The position numbers were made by a program, and so were the translations under genes. DNA of 64,000 bases from UBA1181 sp045601045. Lineage in GTDB: Bacteria > Bacteroidota > Bacteroidia > Bacteroidales > Paludibacteraceae. The notes below the pieces were generated by a model. It worked only from the letters and a program-made list of their open reading frames with translations. It did not search any database and had not been told where the DNA came from. Shown here one piece after another: positions 8,027-16,785 of the stretch. The stretch lies in NCBI GenBank assembly GCA_045601045.1, contig JAZRZA010000026.1, positions 14,402-78,401 of the forward strand, in the 5' to 3' direction. How positions within the stretch are numbered: the stretch's first letter is position 1; each line of letters opens with the position of its first letter.

Positions 8027-10429
8027 TTAAAAATCGATCGCCAACTTCAAATTAATCAACCTACCCGTCAAATAGTTAGGCACCGCATAAGCCGTGGTAA
8101 CAGTAGGAATCCAATACTTTGAAGCTTCGTTTCGCGTTCCAATCAAGTTGAAAACATCGAAATTCACAGAGAACGTCTTCATCCACGAGAAAAATTTCTT
8201 CTCCATAACAGGATCTATGCCCTTTCTCAAATGGAAAGCCAATCCAATATCGATACGTTTATAATTCTTCAAGCGGACATCATATCGATTGACGTACTCT
8301 TTGTCGAAAGTGAAAGGCAAACCGCCAGACCAAATCATCTTAATATTGAATTTCAACTTGTCAAATCCCGGCATATAATCCTGGAAAAACATGGAGAGGT
8401 TGAATCGTTGGTCGGTAGGACGCGGATAATAACCATGACTCAATCCATAGATATTCTCCTTCGTATTCATCAACGAAACTGAAATCCACGAGTCCGTACC
8501 AGGAACAAATTCTCCGAATAGTTTCACATCACCACCAAAGGCGAATCCATCGGCGCAATTCTCACCCATATAGATGATCTTCATATTATCCATGCGATAT
8601 GGAATAATACGGTCGATGTATTTATAGTACAATTCAGTCGTCAACTTAAATGGTCTACCCCACTTTCTGAAATAGAAGTCGCTGGCCGCGATGGCATGAA
8701 CGGAACGAGGTGATTTGACATCATGGTTCAAAGAGACCTCCACATTACCATTCTCCATCTTCTCATAACGCATCATCTCCTTGAAGAAAAGTGCCTGGTG
8801 ATAGAGTCCTGTCGCAAAACGGAATCCCCAATTACTGTTCTTAGGGAACCATGCCAAAGAGGCGCGCGGACTCGCCGTTAGCTGTTGGTTGAAACTCCAA
8901 TAAGACATTCTCACACCGCCAACGACCACCATCTTGCAACGTGGGAAGTGATGGGTATAAGTGTTTTGCGCGAAACAAGAGAAACGGACATTACCAGCCT
9001 GCAAATCACCGTTCAAATTCTCATAAAGCTTCATCGCTTCGCTACTAGAAGGCGCGGAATATCCTGCGGAGTCGCGGTACTCCCACTCATTGAGGGTCTC
9101 ATTCATCTTCTCGAACTGAACCGAAGCGCCCCACTTGACGAGATTTTTCCGAAGGTCCAACGAGTTGTTGAAGGAGAGATTGGTCACATTGGCATACAAC
9201 TCATCACGCGCATGTTGATGAAACGTTCCGATACCTTCCGTCTCAGTCACCACATTGGAGGTAACATCCAAGGCGCCCACCAAATAGCCAGTCGTGATAT
9301 CATACGTGACATCCTCAGAAGTGAAGAACGAGGATCCGATCAAATCAAAAGACCATCGCTTGGTCGGCTTCACATTCAACGACAACGAGCCCATAAAAGT
9401 GGTGAACAAATCCTTCTCCTGCCCATCGAACTCGAATCTGACCTTCTTGAGAGAAGACATTGTACCGAAATTGGTCTCCTTACTAGCCGGAATGGAGAGA
9501 TAATCATTTCGAGAGATATTGCCTAAAAACGAAAGGCTGCATTTCGGGTTGAAACGATAGGTAAGGTAGGTTTGATAATCCAAGAAGCGAGGTTTGTACT
9601 CCGCATCCGTCTGCAAATTATTCAAGACATAAGAAGATGATTTGAAGCGGAATCCATGCAACTGCGAGAACTTCTCGGAAGAGGTTCCCAAGTAAGCAGT
9701 GGCACCCAATAGGCTCAACGAGACAGCCCCCTCAAAGGCGGAAGGTGTTTTATACTTGATATCCAATACGGACGACATCTTATCGCCATACTCTGGCGTA
9801 AAACCACCAGAGGAGAACGAAACGGATTCCACCATGTCCGAATTAACAAAGGAAAGTCCCTCTTGCTCGCCACTTCGAATCAAAAAAGGACGATAAACCT
9901 CAATGGAATTGACATAGACACAATTCTCATCATAGTTACCACCACGAACGGAGTACTGGGAACTCAACTCATTATTGGAAGAGACACCGGGCATGGTCGT
10001 CACCATACTGACGATACCGTCTCCAGTCATCGTAGGGATGGACTTGGAGACATCCACATTCAAGACCTCAATCGTAGTCTCCTGTTTCTTCTGCGCCACC
10101 ACATCGAAAGAGCCAAGATCGACGCTATTCTCCTTCATATTGACACGTATTGAGACAGAATCGCGATCCGCCAAGACCGTGCGCTCCACATCCGTGTAAC
10201 CAATCAGTGAAAAGTGAAGAGTATAAGATACCACAGAATCGGAAGGCAATTCGATCGAAAAACGTCCCGAAGGATCCGTATAAGTGCCATCACCGTAGCC
10301 TTTCAACTCCACACCCACCACATCCAAAGGAGCGCCTGTACTGCTTACCACAACACCATACACATGCTTTGCTCCCACCATTTGTATGGTCAGGAAACAC
10401 AAGGAAAATATGGCAAGCAATTTACGCAT
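8027..10429 (-). CDS. TonB-dependent outer-membrane receptor with carboxypeptidase-regulatory-like domain
   Basis: This 800-residue protein starts with a signal peptide (about residues 1-20). A CarboxypepD_reg-like beta sandwich follows to about residue 105, with GxGDGTYTDPSGRFSI. A plug domain runs to about residue 225, including QYSVRGGNYDEN, and a beta barrel fills the rest. It imports an unknown ligand across the outer membrane using TonB energy. No SusD partner is adjacent, so it is not a classical polysaccharide-utilisation pair. It starts 8 bp after the OstA-like gene, so the two are probably co-transcribed with the envelope-biogenesis genes upstream. Confidence 0.88.
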   Translation of the reverse strand: MRKLLAIFSLCFLTIQMVGAKHVYGVVVSSTGAPLDVVGVELKGYGDGTYTDPSGRFSIELPSDSVVSYTLHFSLIGYTDVERTVLADRDSVSIRVNMKENSVDLGSFDVVAQKKQETTIEVLNVDVSKSIPTMTGDGIVSMVTTMPGVSSNNELSSQYSVRGGNYDENCVYVNSIEVYRPFLIRSGEQEGLSFVNSDMVESVSFSSGGFTPEYGDKMSSVLDIKYKTPSAFEGAVSLSLLGATAYLGTSSEKFSQLHGFRFKSSSYVLNNLQTDAEYKPRFLDYQTYLTYRFNPKCSLSFLGNISRNDYLSIPASKETNFGTMSSLKKVRFEFDGQEKDLFTTFMGSLSLNVKPTKRWSFDLIGSSFFTSEDVTYDITTGYLVGALDVTSNVVTETEGIGTFHQHARDELYANVTNLSFNNSLDLRKNLVKWGASVQFEKMNETLNEWEYRDSAGYSAPSSSEAMKLYENLNGDLQAGNVRFSCFAQNTYTHHFPRCKMVVVGGVRMSYWSFNQQLTASPRASLAWFPKNSNWGFRFATGLYHQALFFKEMMRYEKMENGNVEVSLNHDVKSPRSVHAIAASDFYFRKWGRPFKLTTELYYKYIDRIIPYRMDNMKIIYMGENCADGFAFGGDVKLFGEFVPGTDSWISVSLMNTKENIYGLSHGYYPRPTDQRFNLSMFFQDYMPGFDKLKFNIKMIWSGGLPFTFDKEYVNRYDVRLKNYKRIDIGLAFHLRKGIDPVMEKKFFSWMKTFSVNFDVFNLIGTRNEASKYWIPTVTTAYAVPNYLTGRLINLKLAIDF

Positions 10430-10437
10430 CGAATCTT

Positions 10438-11934
10438 TTACTTTGTAAAAATATCTTCTTTACTGGCAGGTCTCAACTCTTCCAACCAAGAGAAATTATC
10501 CAATCTTTTCTCATCCTCCGGAAATTTAGTCGGTGGATAAAGGATACCCTCCGAATCAGGTGTCATCACGATCTTTTCGACCTGCCTATTTTTTTTCATG
10601 TAAATGGTCATCGCGTCGCCATGCGCCTTATTCACGCCAATCAAAGCATTATAGTCATCCTTGGAATAGTAGATGGATTTGGCGTTACCCATCATCTCCA
10701 CACGAGACAATGCATTATTCTTCAAATAGGCCTTGGATTCCTTACCCGACAGCTGATTATACATATCCTCCGCCTCAAATTGAATAATCATAGAACGATT
10801 GATGATATGGATATAATCAGGCTTTTTGTTCTTGAAGTAAACATCGATTTTTTCGCCAGTCAACTGACTCTCCTCACTCCAAAGGACAGGTTCTTTATAC
10901 ATCGTGAGCACAGAATCATTCGTGGAATAGACCAAAGAATCACACTTGCCCTGCATGTCGTCACGGAAGAACTTCACATGATGGTATCCCCTGATTTCAC
11001 TTCTGGAAGAGTCGAGTTCAAGGCCACGCAAGGTGTCGGCCGCCAAGTAGAGAGAATCCTCTTCGGAATAATCTATCACATAAGCGTGATCTGTTATATA
11101 GCCATTAGCAGGATAATTGCGCCAAAACTCAGCGTAGTTTCCACGGGCAATGACCTTCTGGGTAGAGTCCTGCGCCTCAATATTGTGATAAGCCTTCGCC
11201 AACTTACGTTCCATATCGTAATAGATGGAGTCGGCGGTGAGTCTTCTACCCTCTTTGGAAGTGATTACGGAATAGTCATACAACCTTCCCACTTGGGTTT
11301 TTCGATTCATCCTCGCATTGGTGGTATAGATGGTGTATTCACTCTCATAGACATAAGAAGGACCCACCAAAACAGTCTTACCCGTTTCGTTATTAAATTG
11401 CAGCGAATCACTTTTAATGGTATAATTGGGGTGATTCAAAACAACGTCATTCTTGAAAAAATAATCCTTGCTCGTGGTGTAATAGTAGCCCAACTGGGAT
11501 GTGAGCACCATATCAGCGTCCACGATTTTACCGCCACCAAAATAATATCCGAAATTGCGGTCTCTGTAAAAATCCAAAGCGTTCGTATGCAAAGTGGTTC
11601 CATCATTATCCGCCATCACATTTCCGCGAATACGCATCAGTTGGGTTTCTCCATCATAATGCATTTGATCGGCCGTCATCGTAGAGGTTCCATCCACTAC
11701 ACGTACATTTCCGAAGGCATCAAACGAATCGTTGTCATAAAAATAGGCACTGTCGCAATACATCAACGCCGTTTCATGGCGGAACCTGACATTACCCTTC
11801 AAGACTTGATACTCGGCTCCTTTGGTATTATCGAAAGAGAGCAGGTCGCATTGTTCCAATATGACATTCTTCGTCCCTCCAAAGAGGAACGAAACAGAAA
11901 ACACCATCCATATCAGACAAAGAACCTTTTTCAT
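10438..11934 (-). CDS. OstA-like (LptA/LptD N-terminal domain) periplasmic protein
   Basis: A signal peptide (MKKVL...LFGG) is followed by long runs of short beta-strand repeats of the OstA/LptA type, such as YQVLKGNVRFRHETALMYCD and GNVRVVDG. These beta-jellyroll repeats carry lipopolysaccharide between membranes in LptA and in the N-terminal part of LptD. At 498 residues the protein is longer than LptA and lacks an LptD barrel. Its gene lies between a SurA-like chaperone and a TonB receptor, consistent with outer-membrane assembly. Direct LPS transport is inferred from the fold only. Confidence 0.82.
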   Translation of the reverse strand: MKKVLCLIWMVFSVSFLFGGTKNVILEQCDLLSFDNTKGAEYQVLKGNVRFRHETALMYCDSAYFYDNDSFDAFGNVRVVDGTSTMTADQMHYDGETQLMRIRGNVMADNDGTTLHTNALDFYRDRNFGYYFGGGKIVDADMVLTSQLGYYYTTSKDYFFKNDVVLNHPNYTIKSDSLQFNNETGKTVLVGPSYVYESEYTIYTTNARMNRKTQVGRLYDYSVITSKEGRRLTADSIYYDMERKLAKAYHNIEAQDSTQKVIARGNYAEFWRNYPANGYITDHAYVIDYSEEDSLYLAADTLRGLELDSSRSEIRGYHHVKFFRDDMQGKCDSLVYSTNDSVLTMYKEPVLWSEESQLTGEKIDVYFKNKKPDYIHIINRSMIIQFEAEDMYNQLSGKESKAYLKNNALSRVEMMGNAKSIYYSKDDYNALIGVNKAHGDAMTIYMKKNRQVEKIVMTPDSEGILYPPTKFPEDEKRLDNFSWLEELRPASKEDIFTK

Positions 11935-11946
11935 AAACCTACCGAA

Positions 11947-13296
11947 CTATTTGATCCAACCAGGATATTGGAACTCGCAATTCTGCCACTTAGGATCGAT
12001 CTTGACATAGATGCTTTTCTGCTTCTCTCGCACCCAGTCTCTTAACACCTCCGCATTTTTCTGTTCTTGGTAGGCTGCCTTGATCTCCATAAAATCATCC
12101 TCAACATTCGCCTTGTGGGCTTTGAGCAACGACTTCACCTTCGCCACCGCGAATACAGCATTACCCTTGGCATCAATCATCATAAAAGGAGAGGAAACCT
12201 CGCCCTTCTTCAATGAATAAACCGCCTTGGCCACCTCTTGCGGCAAATCCCGCATCTCAAAACGAGACGAACCCGTCTTAGCGTTCGTCAACAAACCACC
12301 GCAGTTTTTGGTGCTCTTATCTACAGAATAAGTGGCGACAGCCTCCTCAAAAGTCAACTCTTCCTTCGCAATCGCCTTCGCAACGCTATCCAAACGGGTA
12401 CGAGCCTTAAACTCTTCGTCAAATGTAGATTTAGGCTTCATCAAAATATGACGCACGTTCACCTTCTCGCCACTCTTCTCTATCAATTGGATGATATGGA
12501 AGCCAAACTCCGTCTCCACCACCTTCGACACACGGTTCACATCATGCAAAGAGAAAGCCACATCAGCGAACTCATGCACCAATTGGCCCTTACCCATAAA
12601 GCCCAACTCTCCGCCTCGTTTAGCGGACTCCTTATCTTCTGAATAAAGAATAGCCAACGTAGAGAACTCCGTCTCCTTGCTCTCCACACGGTCTTTGAAC
12701 TCCCTCAGCTTGCTCTTAACCGCCTCGATGGCAGAAGCGCTGACCTCTGGGGCGATGGTAAGCAATTGGACCTCAATCTGCGTTGGAATTTCAGGAATAC
12801 TATCCGAAGGCAACGAATTGTAAAAAGCCTTCACCTCCGCCGGGGTAACCTTCGCGTCACCCACAATCTTCCGTTGCATTTGTTGAATTATTTGTTGGTT
12901 AGAGACCATCTCGGACAACTCTTCACGAAGAGAGGCAAGGTCTTGGTTGAAATACTCCTCCACCTTTTCTCGGGACCCAATCTGACCAATCAAATAACTG
13001 ATACGCATCTCCACCTGGTTGGAGACCGACTTTTCATCGGCATAGATACTATCGATCTTAGCCTGGTCCAAATAGAGTTTTTGCAACGCCAATTGCTCTG
13101 GAATATAACAATAAGGATCGCCCTCAATGGTGGAACCCTCATAACGAAGCCTTTGGCGGAACTCCTCCACATCGGACAAGAGAATCGCCTCGTCACCAAC
13201 AACCCAAGCCACCTCATCAATCATACTCGCTCCGAAAGAGGGCATCAATGACGCAATGGCTGAAAATAAAGCGGAAAATAATAATTTTTTATTCAT
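11947..13296 (-). CDS. SurA-like periplasmic peptidyl-prolyl isomerase
   Basis: This 449-residue secreted protein (signal peptide about 1-23) has a SurA N-terminal region to about residue 165. Two parvulin (PPIC) domains follow. The first carries SAKRGGELGFMGKGQLVHEFADVAFSL, the second begins VNVRHILMKP and contains GGLLTNAKTG. The order matches SurA, a chaperone for outer-membrane beta barrels. The gene lies in a run of three folding factors (11.9-16.2 kb) followed by OstA, a Bacteroidetes arrangement. Confidence 0.86.
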   Translation of the reverse strand: MNKKLLFSALFSAIASLMPSFGASMIDEVAWVVGDEAILLSDVEEFRQRLRYEGSTIEGDPYCYIPEQLALQKLYLDQAKIDSIYADEKSVSNQVEMRISYLIGQIGSREKVEEYFNQDLASLREELSEMVSNQQIIQQMQRKIVGDAKVTPAEVKAFYNSLPSDSIPEIPTQIEVQLLTIAPEVSASAIEAVKSKLREFKDRVESKETEFSTLAILYSEDKESAKRGGELGFMGKGQLVHEFADVAFSLHDVNRVSKVVETEFGFHIIQLIEKSGEKVNVRHILMKPKSTFDEEFKARTRLDSVAKAIAKEELTFEEAVATYSVDKSTKNCGGLLTNAKTGSSRFEMRDLPQEVAKAVYSLKKGEVSSPFMMIDAKGNAVFAVAKVKSLLKAHKANVEDDFMEIKAAYQEQKNAEVLRDWVREKQKSIYVKIDPKWQNCEFQYPGWIK

Positions 13297-13302
13297 AATC
13301 GA

Positions 13303-14181
13303 TCAATAACATTTCACCGAACCATTCTGCAAACCCTTCTCATACAAACTGTTTTTGTATGAACGAAGGAAATCCGCCTTTCTCTGTTCAGTCAATATAG
13401 AATGAATTCTGCTCTTCGCAAATTCAAATGGTTGCTTATCACCTGCCAACTTACAAGCGTTGACATACAAGAAGACAGTGCGAACGGAGTCGCTCTCCTC
13501 ATAAAGTTTCTTCTCCTTAAAATCAGTCTCCTGGATAGAAAGTGGCGATCTCTTGACAATCTCGGACAATGGAGTCCAACTATCATTGAAATACTCTACC
13601 TTCGCCGCATTCTTCACGCTTAGCGTCTCAATCATCTCCATATTGACCTCACTAGGCGACTCCATCAACAATTTTATCGCCGTAAAATCAGGAGAACTAT
13701 TCAACAAACTCAATATCACACCCTTTAGCAATGGTTCATGCAAATAGAACAACGACGGATTATCGTTGTAATAGGTAAAAGTCTGTTGATCTGTAATTTG
13801 AGAGGATAACCGCTCGTTAATCAGCTGAAGTTCATATTCATATACATACAATGACTGTCTATAATTCTCCACCAATGAATCGATCTCCTTCGCGCTGCGG
13901 TCGCTGACCTGTTCACGTGCCAATTCATACATCAGATTCTTGGAGATCCAATCCTTCACATAATACTCTATCGCAGCTATGCTATCGGATGAGTTAAGAC
14001 CGTTCAAATCCAAATTTCGACGAATATCAGCCTCCGTCAACTTCGCGCCGCCCGCCTTGGCCACCACCTTGTCTGGTCGTATGACAGACGATATGTAATC
14101 ACAAGCGGAGAAGCCCACACATAGCGCAGCTAATCCCAGGACGGGAAGAACTGTTCGAATAACGGAACGAAACTTCATCAT
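13303..14181 (-). CDS. Periplasmic lipoprotein, SurA-N/trigger-like, unknown exact role
   Basis: This 292-residue protein starts with a hydrophobic segment ending in GFSAC, so Cys27 is a candidate lipidation site, although position -3 (Phe) is not ideal. The following helical region (KAGGAKLTEADIRRNLD, then paired helices around residues 60-130) resembles the N-terminal part of SurA/PpiD-type chaperones, but no parvulin catalytic domain is visible. It sits 6 bp from both flanking isomerase genes in the same operon, so it probably works with them on outer-membrane protein folding. Confidence 0.7.
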   Translation of the reverse strand: MMKFRSVIRTVLPVLGLAALCVGFSACDYISSVIRPDKVVAKAGGAKLTEADIRRNLDLNGLNSSDSIAAIEYYVKDWISKNLMYELAREQVSDRSAKEIDSLVENYRQSLYVYEYELQLINERLSSQITDQQTFTYYNDNPSLFYLHEPLLKGVILSLLNSSPDFTAIKLLMESPSEVNMEMIETLSVKNAAKVEYFNDSWTPLSEIVKRSPLSIQETDFKEKKLYEESDSVRTVFLYVNACKLAGDKQPFEFAKSRIHSILTEQRKADFLRSYKNSLYEKGLQNGSVKCY

Positions 14182-14187
14182 AACGTC

Positions 14188-16176
14188 TTACTCCTCGATT
14201 GAATTGATAACGGCTTGGTACTTGACAACAGGGAACCTACCGCGTAAATACTCCACCCATTGCGCCTCTAAATAATTTTGATAGTCGGCGGTCAATGGAC
14301 CCTTCACATCAGCATAAGATTCTGGTGCATCCAACAACTTACCCGTTGTAGTAACGAATGCGTCCGTCACAACCTGCTGTTTCTTAAAGACAAGCGCATC
14401 CACATCACGATTTGCCCCCTCCGAGAAGATTCCCTTCACAACCTTTATGGCAGGAGTGTCCGACGTGTTGAATTCACGCTCTAAAACCACGTTGATTGAA
14501 TCGTAAGGAATAGCTTGTGGTTGGACCTTCTTCTTACCCTTCACGGCGGAAGCTGGAACATAGTTGGCGATAAACTTATCTACTTTAATCTTTGTAGCCT
14601 CGTCCACACACTTGATCACAGCACCTTTGTACTTCGGTGCGTCCCATTTGTAATCAGACTTGTGTTCGTTAAAATATTTCTCCAATCCCTCGCGATCCTT
14701 GGCAGCCTTTGTCCAAACCTTCTTCGAACTGATTTCAAACAAGAGCAAACCATCCTTGTACTCGTTGAGCAAATTGCGATACTCTGGATTCTCCGCACGC
14801 AGGCGAGAAAGCGCCTCATCCCATACAAAATGCTGAATATAGTTCTTGAACGTGTAGTTCACCAAATCCTCCGCATCCTTACGAGGATCGGCATCCTTAT
14901 CAGGATAGTGTGTGTTCACCGCTTTCATAAATTCAGGGAAGAATGTCATTTGAGAATAGACATTACCCGCATACTCAAAAAGAGGTTCCGAAAGCAGACG
15001 ACGGATAGAATCTCTGCGTTCCCTTGTGGCATCGTCATTTGCCATGGCGGCGATCTCATAGAAAGGAACAAGATTCTCCTCGTGCAAACGAAGGTTATTT
15101 TGCACTTTAAAACGCTCTATAAGATCGTCTACGCTATTCTCTCCGCGATCAGACCTCGCCATCTTACTTTTCAAATCCTCCTTCACCTCATCAAAAGATG
15201 GGTTAGAAACGATATCCGTAATCGTCACAACATGGATGCCAAGCATAGACTTAACCACCTCATAGGTCCCCACCTTACCAATCGCCTTCACACCACGCAC
15301 TAGATCAACCGGCATCGCATTGTTATTGGAGAGATAATCCATATCACCACCCTTATCCTTCGTATAGGTATCTGTGGAATATTTCATCGCCGCGTCGGAG
15401 AACTTCAACTTACCCTTTTTCAATTGGGAGCAAAGCTTTTGCGCCAATTTTTCGGTTGCGGCATCCGAACCTGAAAGAAGGATATGAGAGAACCTCAAAT
15501 CCTTAATGATACGCTCTTTGCTATTGACCTTCACAATATGGTAACCGAAACGAGATCGAAATGGAAGACTTACTGAACCGACAGGCGTATTGTAGGCCAT
15601 GGTTTCAAATGGGTAAACTGTACCAAACACCGTGATCTCTCCAATGTATCCGCCATCCTTCTTTGACGGGCAATCCGAATTTTGTTTTGCCAACTCTTCG
15701 AAAGAGGCACCCTTCTTGATTTGTTCATAGATATCATAAATCTTCGCATACGCGGCGCTGGTATCACTTGAATTCTCCGCGACGGAGATCAAGATATGGG
15801 AAGCGCCGACCTTGTAGTTGCTTCGATCGTATGCCTCATGTAGCAATCTATCCTCCAAGATGGAATCCCGAAGGTATGGGAAGGTTAACTGATTCTCATA
15901 TTGCTCATACTCCTTCAAGAAATTTTTGGATTGGTGGTAAAACAGCTCCTTCGCCTGTGTCACCTTCAACTTGAAGTTCACAAAAAGGTCAACATATTCA
16001 CTAAGAGACTTCTTCTCTAAAGCGGTGCTAGAATTATTTTTGCGATAGATATACTCAAACTCGGACTTCGTCACCTCCTCGCCATTGATCAAGAATGCGA
16101 CAGGATCAGATACTTGCGCGAACAACCCCTGCATGAGAGTGAAAGACGCGACAACCGTCAAAATGGAACGTTTCAT
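14188..16176 (-). CDS. Periplasmic peptidyl-prolyl isomerase with tandem parvulin domains
   Basis: The start is placed at the ATG at 16174-16176 (MKRSILTVVASF..., a signal peptide ending at AQ). A longer frame would run into rplS and lacks a signal sequence, so it was rejected. The 662-residue product begins with LINGEEVTKSEFEYIYRKN, the SurA-type N-terminus. Two PPIC domains follow at about residues 120-220 (VGASHILISVAE, then CPSKKDGGYIGEITVFGTVYPFE) and 225-320 (FSHILLSG, then DKGGDMDYL). The long C-terminal part is unassigned. It is the first gene of the envelope-folding operon that continues to OstA. Confidence 0.85.
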   Translation of the reverse strand: MKRSILTVVASFTLMQGLFAQVSDPVAFLINGEEVTKSEFEYIYRKNNSSTALEKKSLSEYVDLFVNFKLKVTQAKELFYHQSKNFLKEYEQYENQLTFPYLRDSILEDRLLHEAYDRSNYKVGASHILISVAENSSDTSAAYAKIYDIYEQIKKGASFEELAKQNSDCPSKKDGGYIGEITVFGTVYPFETMAYNTPVGSVSLPFRSRFGYHIVKVNSKERIIKDLRFSHILLSGSDAATEKLAQKLCSQLKKGKLKFSDAAMKYSTDTYTKDKGGDMDYLSNNNAMPVDLVRGVKAIGKVGTYEVVKSMLGIHVVTITDIVSNPSFDEVKEDLKSKMARSDRGENSVDDLIERFKVQNNLRLHEENLVPFYEIAAMANDDATRERRDSIRRLLSEPLFEYAGNVYSQMTFFPEFMKAVNTHYPDKDADPRKDAEDLVNYTFKNYIQHFVWDEALSRLRAENPEYRNLLNEYKDGLLLFEISSKKVWTKAAKDREGLEKYFNEHKSDYKWDAPKYKGAVIKCVDEATKIKVDKFIANYVPASAVKGKKKVQPQAIPYDSINVVLEREFNTSDTPAIKVVKGIFSEGANRDVDALVFKKQQVVTDAFVTTTGKLLDAPESYADVKGPLTADYQNYLEAQWVEYLRGRFPVVKYQAVINSIEE

Positions 16177-16243
16177 ATTCCCAGTTACAATTATTCTAAT
16201 TAAACTTAATTTGGGCAAATTTACAAAAATATCCTTTATTAAA

Positions 16244-16274
16244 GCAAAAAAGAGAGACCTTTTGGGCCTCTCTT
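16244..16274 (-). terminator. Rho-independent terminator of rplS
   Basis: A 10-bp stem with one G-T pair (AAGAGAGGCC with GGTCTCTCTT on the minus strand) is followed by TTTTTTGC. It separates rplS from the isomerase gene downstream. Confidence 0.8.
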
Positions 16275-16300
16275 CCTGGAATATTAGAATTTGTTTAGAA

Positions 16301-16660
16301 TTACTTATCCTTAGAGATTTGCTTTTCCTTAATTCTAGCCTTCTTACCAGTAAGCTCACGCAAGTAGTACAACTTAGCACGACGAACCTTACCTACCTTG
16401 TTCACAGTGATGCTGTCGATAAATGGAGAATCCATAGGGAAAATTCTCTCTACACCTACACCACCAGAGATCTTACGAACAGTAAAACGCTTCTTGTCTT
16501 GGTGACCACAAATACGGATAACATCACCGCGGAATTGTTGTACACGCTCCTTGTTACCCTCTACGATTCTGTACGCAACAGTGATCGTATCACCACTCTT
16601 GAATTGAGGGAATTCCTTTCCAGTACCGAAAGCACCCTCTGCAATCTTAATTAAATCCAT
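16301..16660 (-). CDS. rplS: Large ribosomal subunit protein bL19
   Basis: This 119-residue protein has the full bL19 signature: the N-terminal helix, FKSGDTITVAYRIVEGNKERVQQFRGDVI, the GVGVERIFPMDSPFIDSI segment, and VRRAKLYYLRELTGKKARIKEK. bL19 sits at the interface of the 30S and 50S subunits. The gene is monocistronic here with its own terminator. The extreme C-terminus is slightly extended and basic, as is common in Bacteroidetes. Confidence 0.97.
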   Translation of the reverse strand: MDLIKIAEGAFGTGKEFPQFKSGDTITVAYRIVEGNKERVQQFRGDVIRICGHQDKKRFTVRKISGGVGVERIFPMDSPFIDSITVNKVGKVRRAKLYYLRELTGKKARIKEKQISKDK

Positions 16661-16785
16661 TTCAGTTTTTAATACTTATTTTTAACAATAACGCAATGTA
16701 ACGGATACCTTACGCCCCGACAGAGATTGCGCAAAAACTTCGCAAAAGTAATTAAAGTTTTCGAACGAAACAAACTATTGTCTCA

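Noticed and set aside
16177..16380. Longer N-terminus for the first isomerase
   Set aside because: It overlaps rplS and its terminator and lacks a signal peptide; the start at 16176 gives a normal one.
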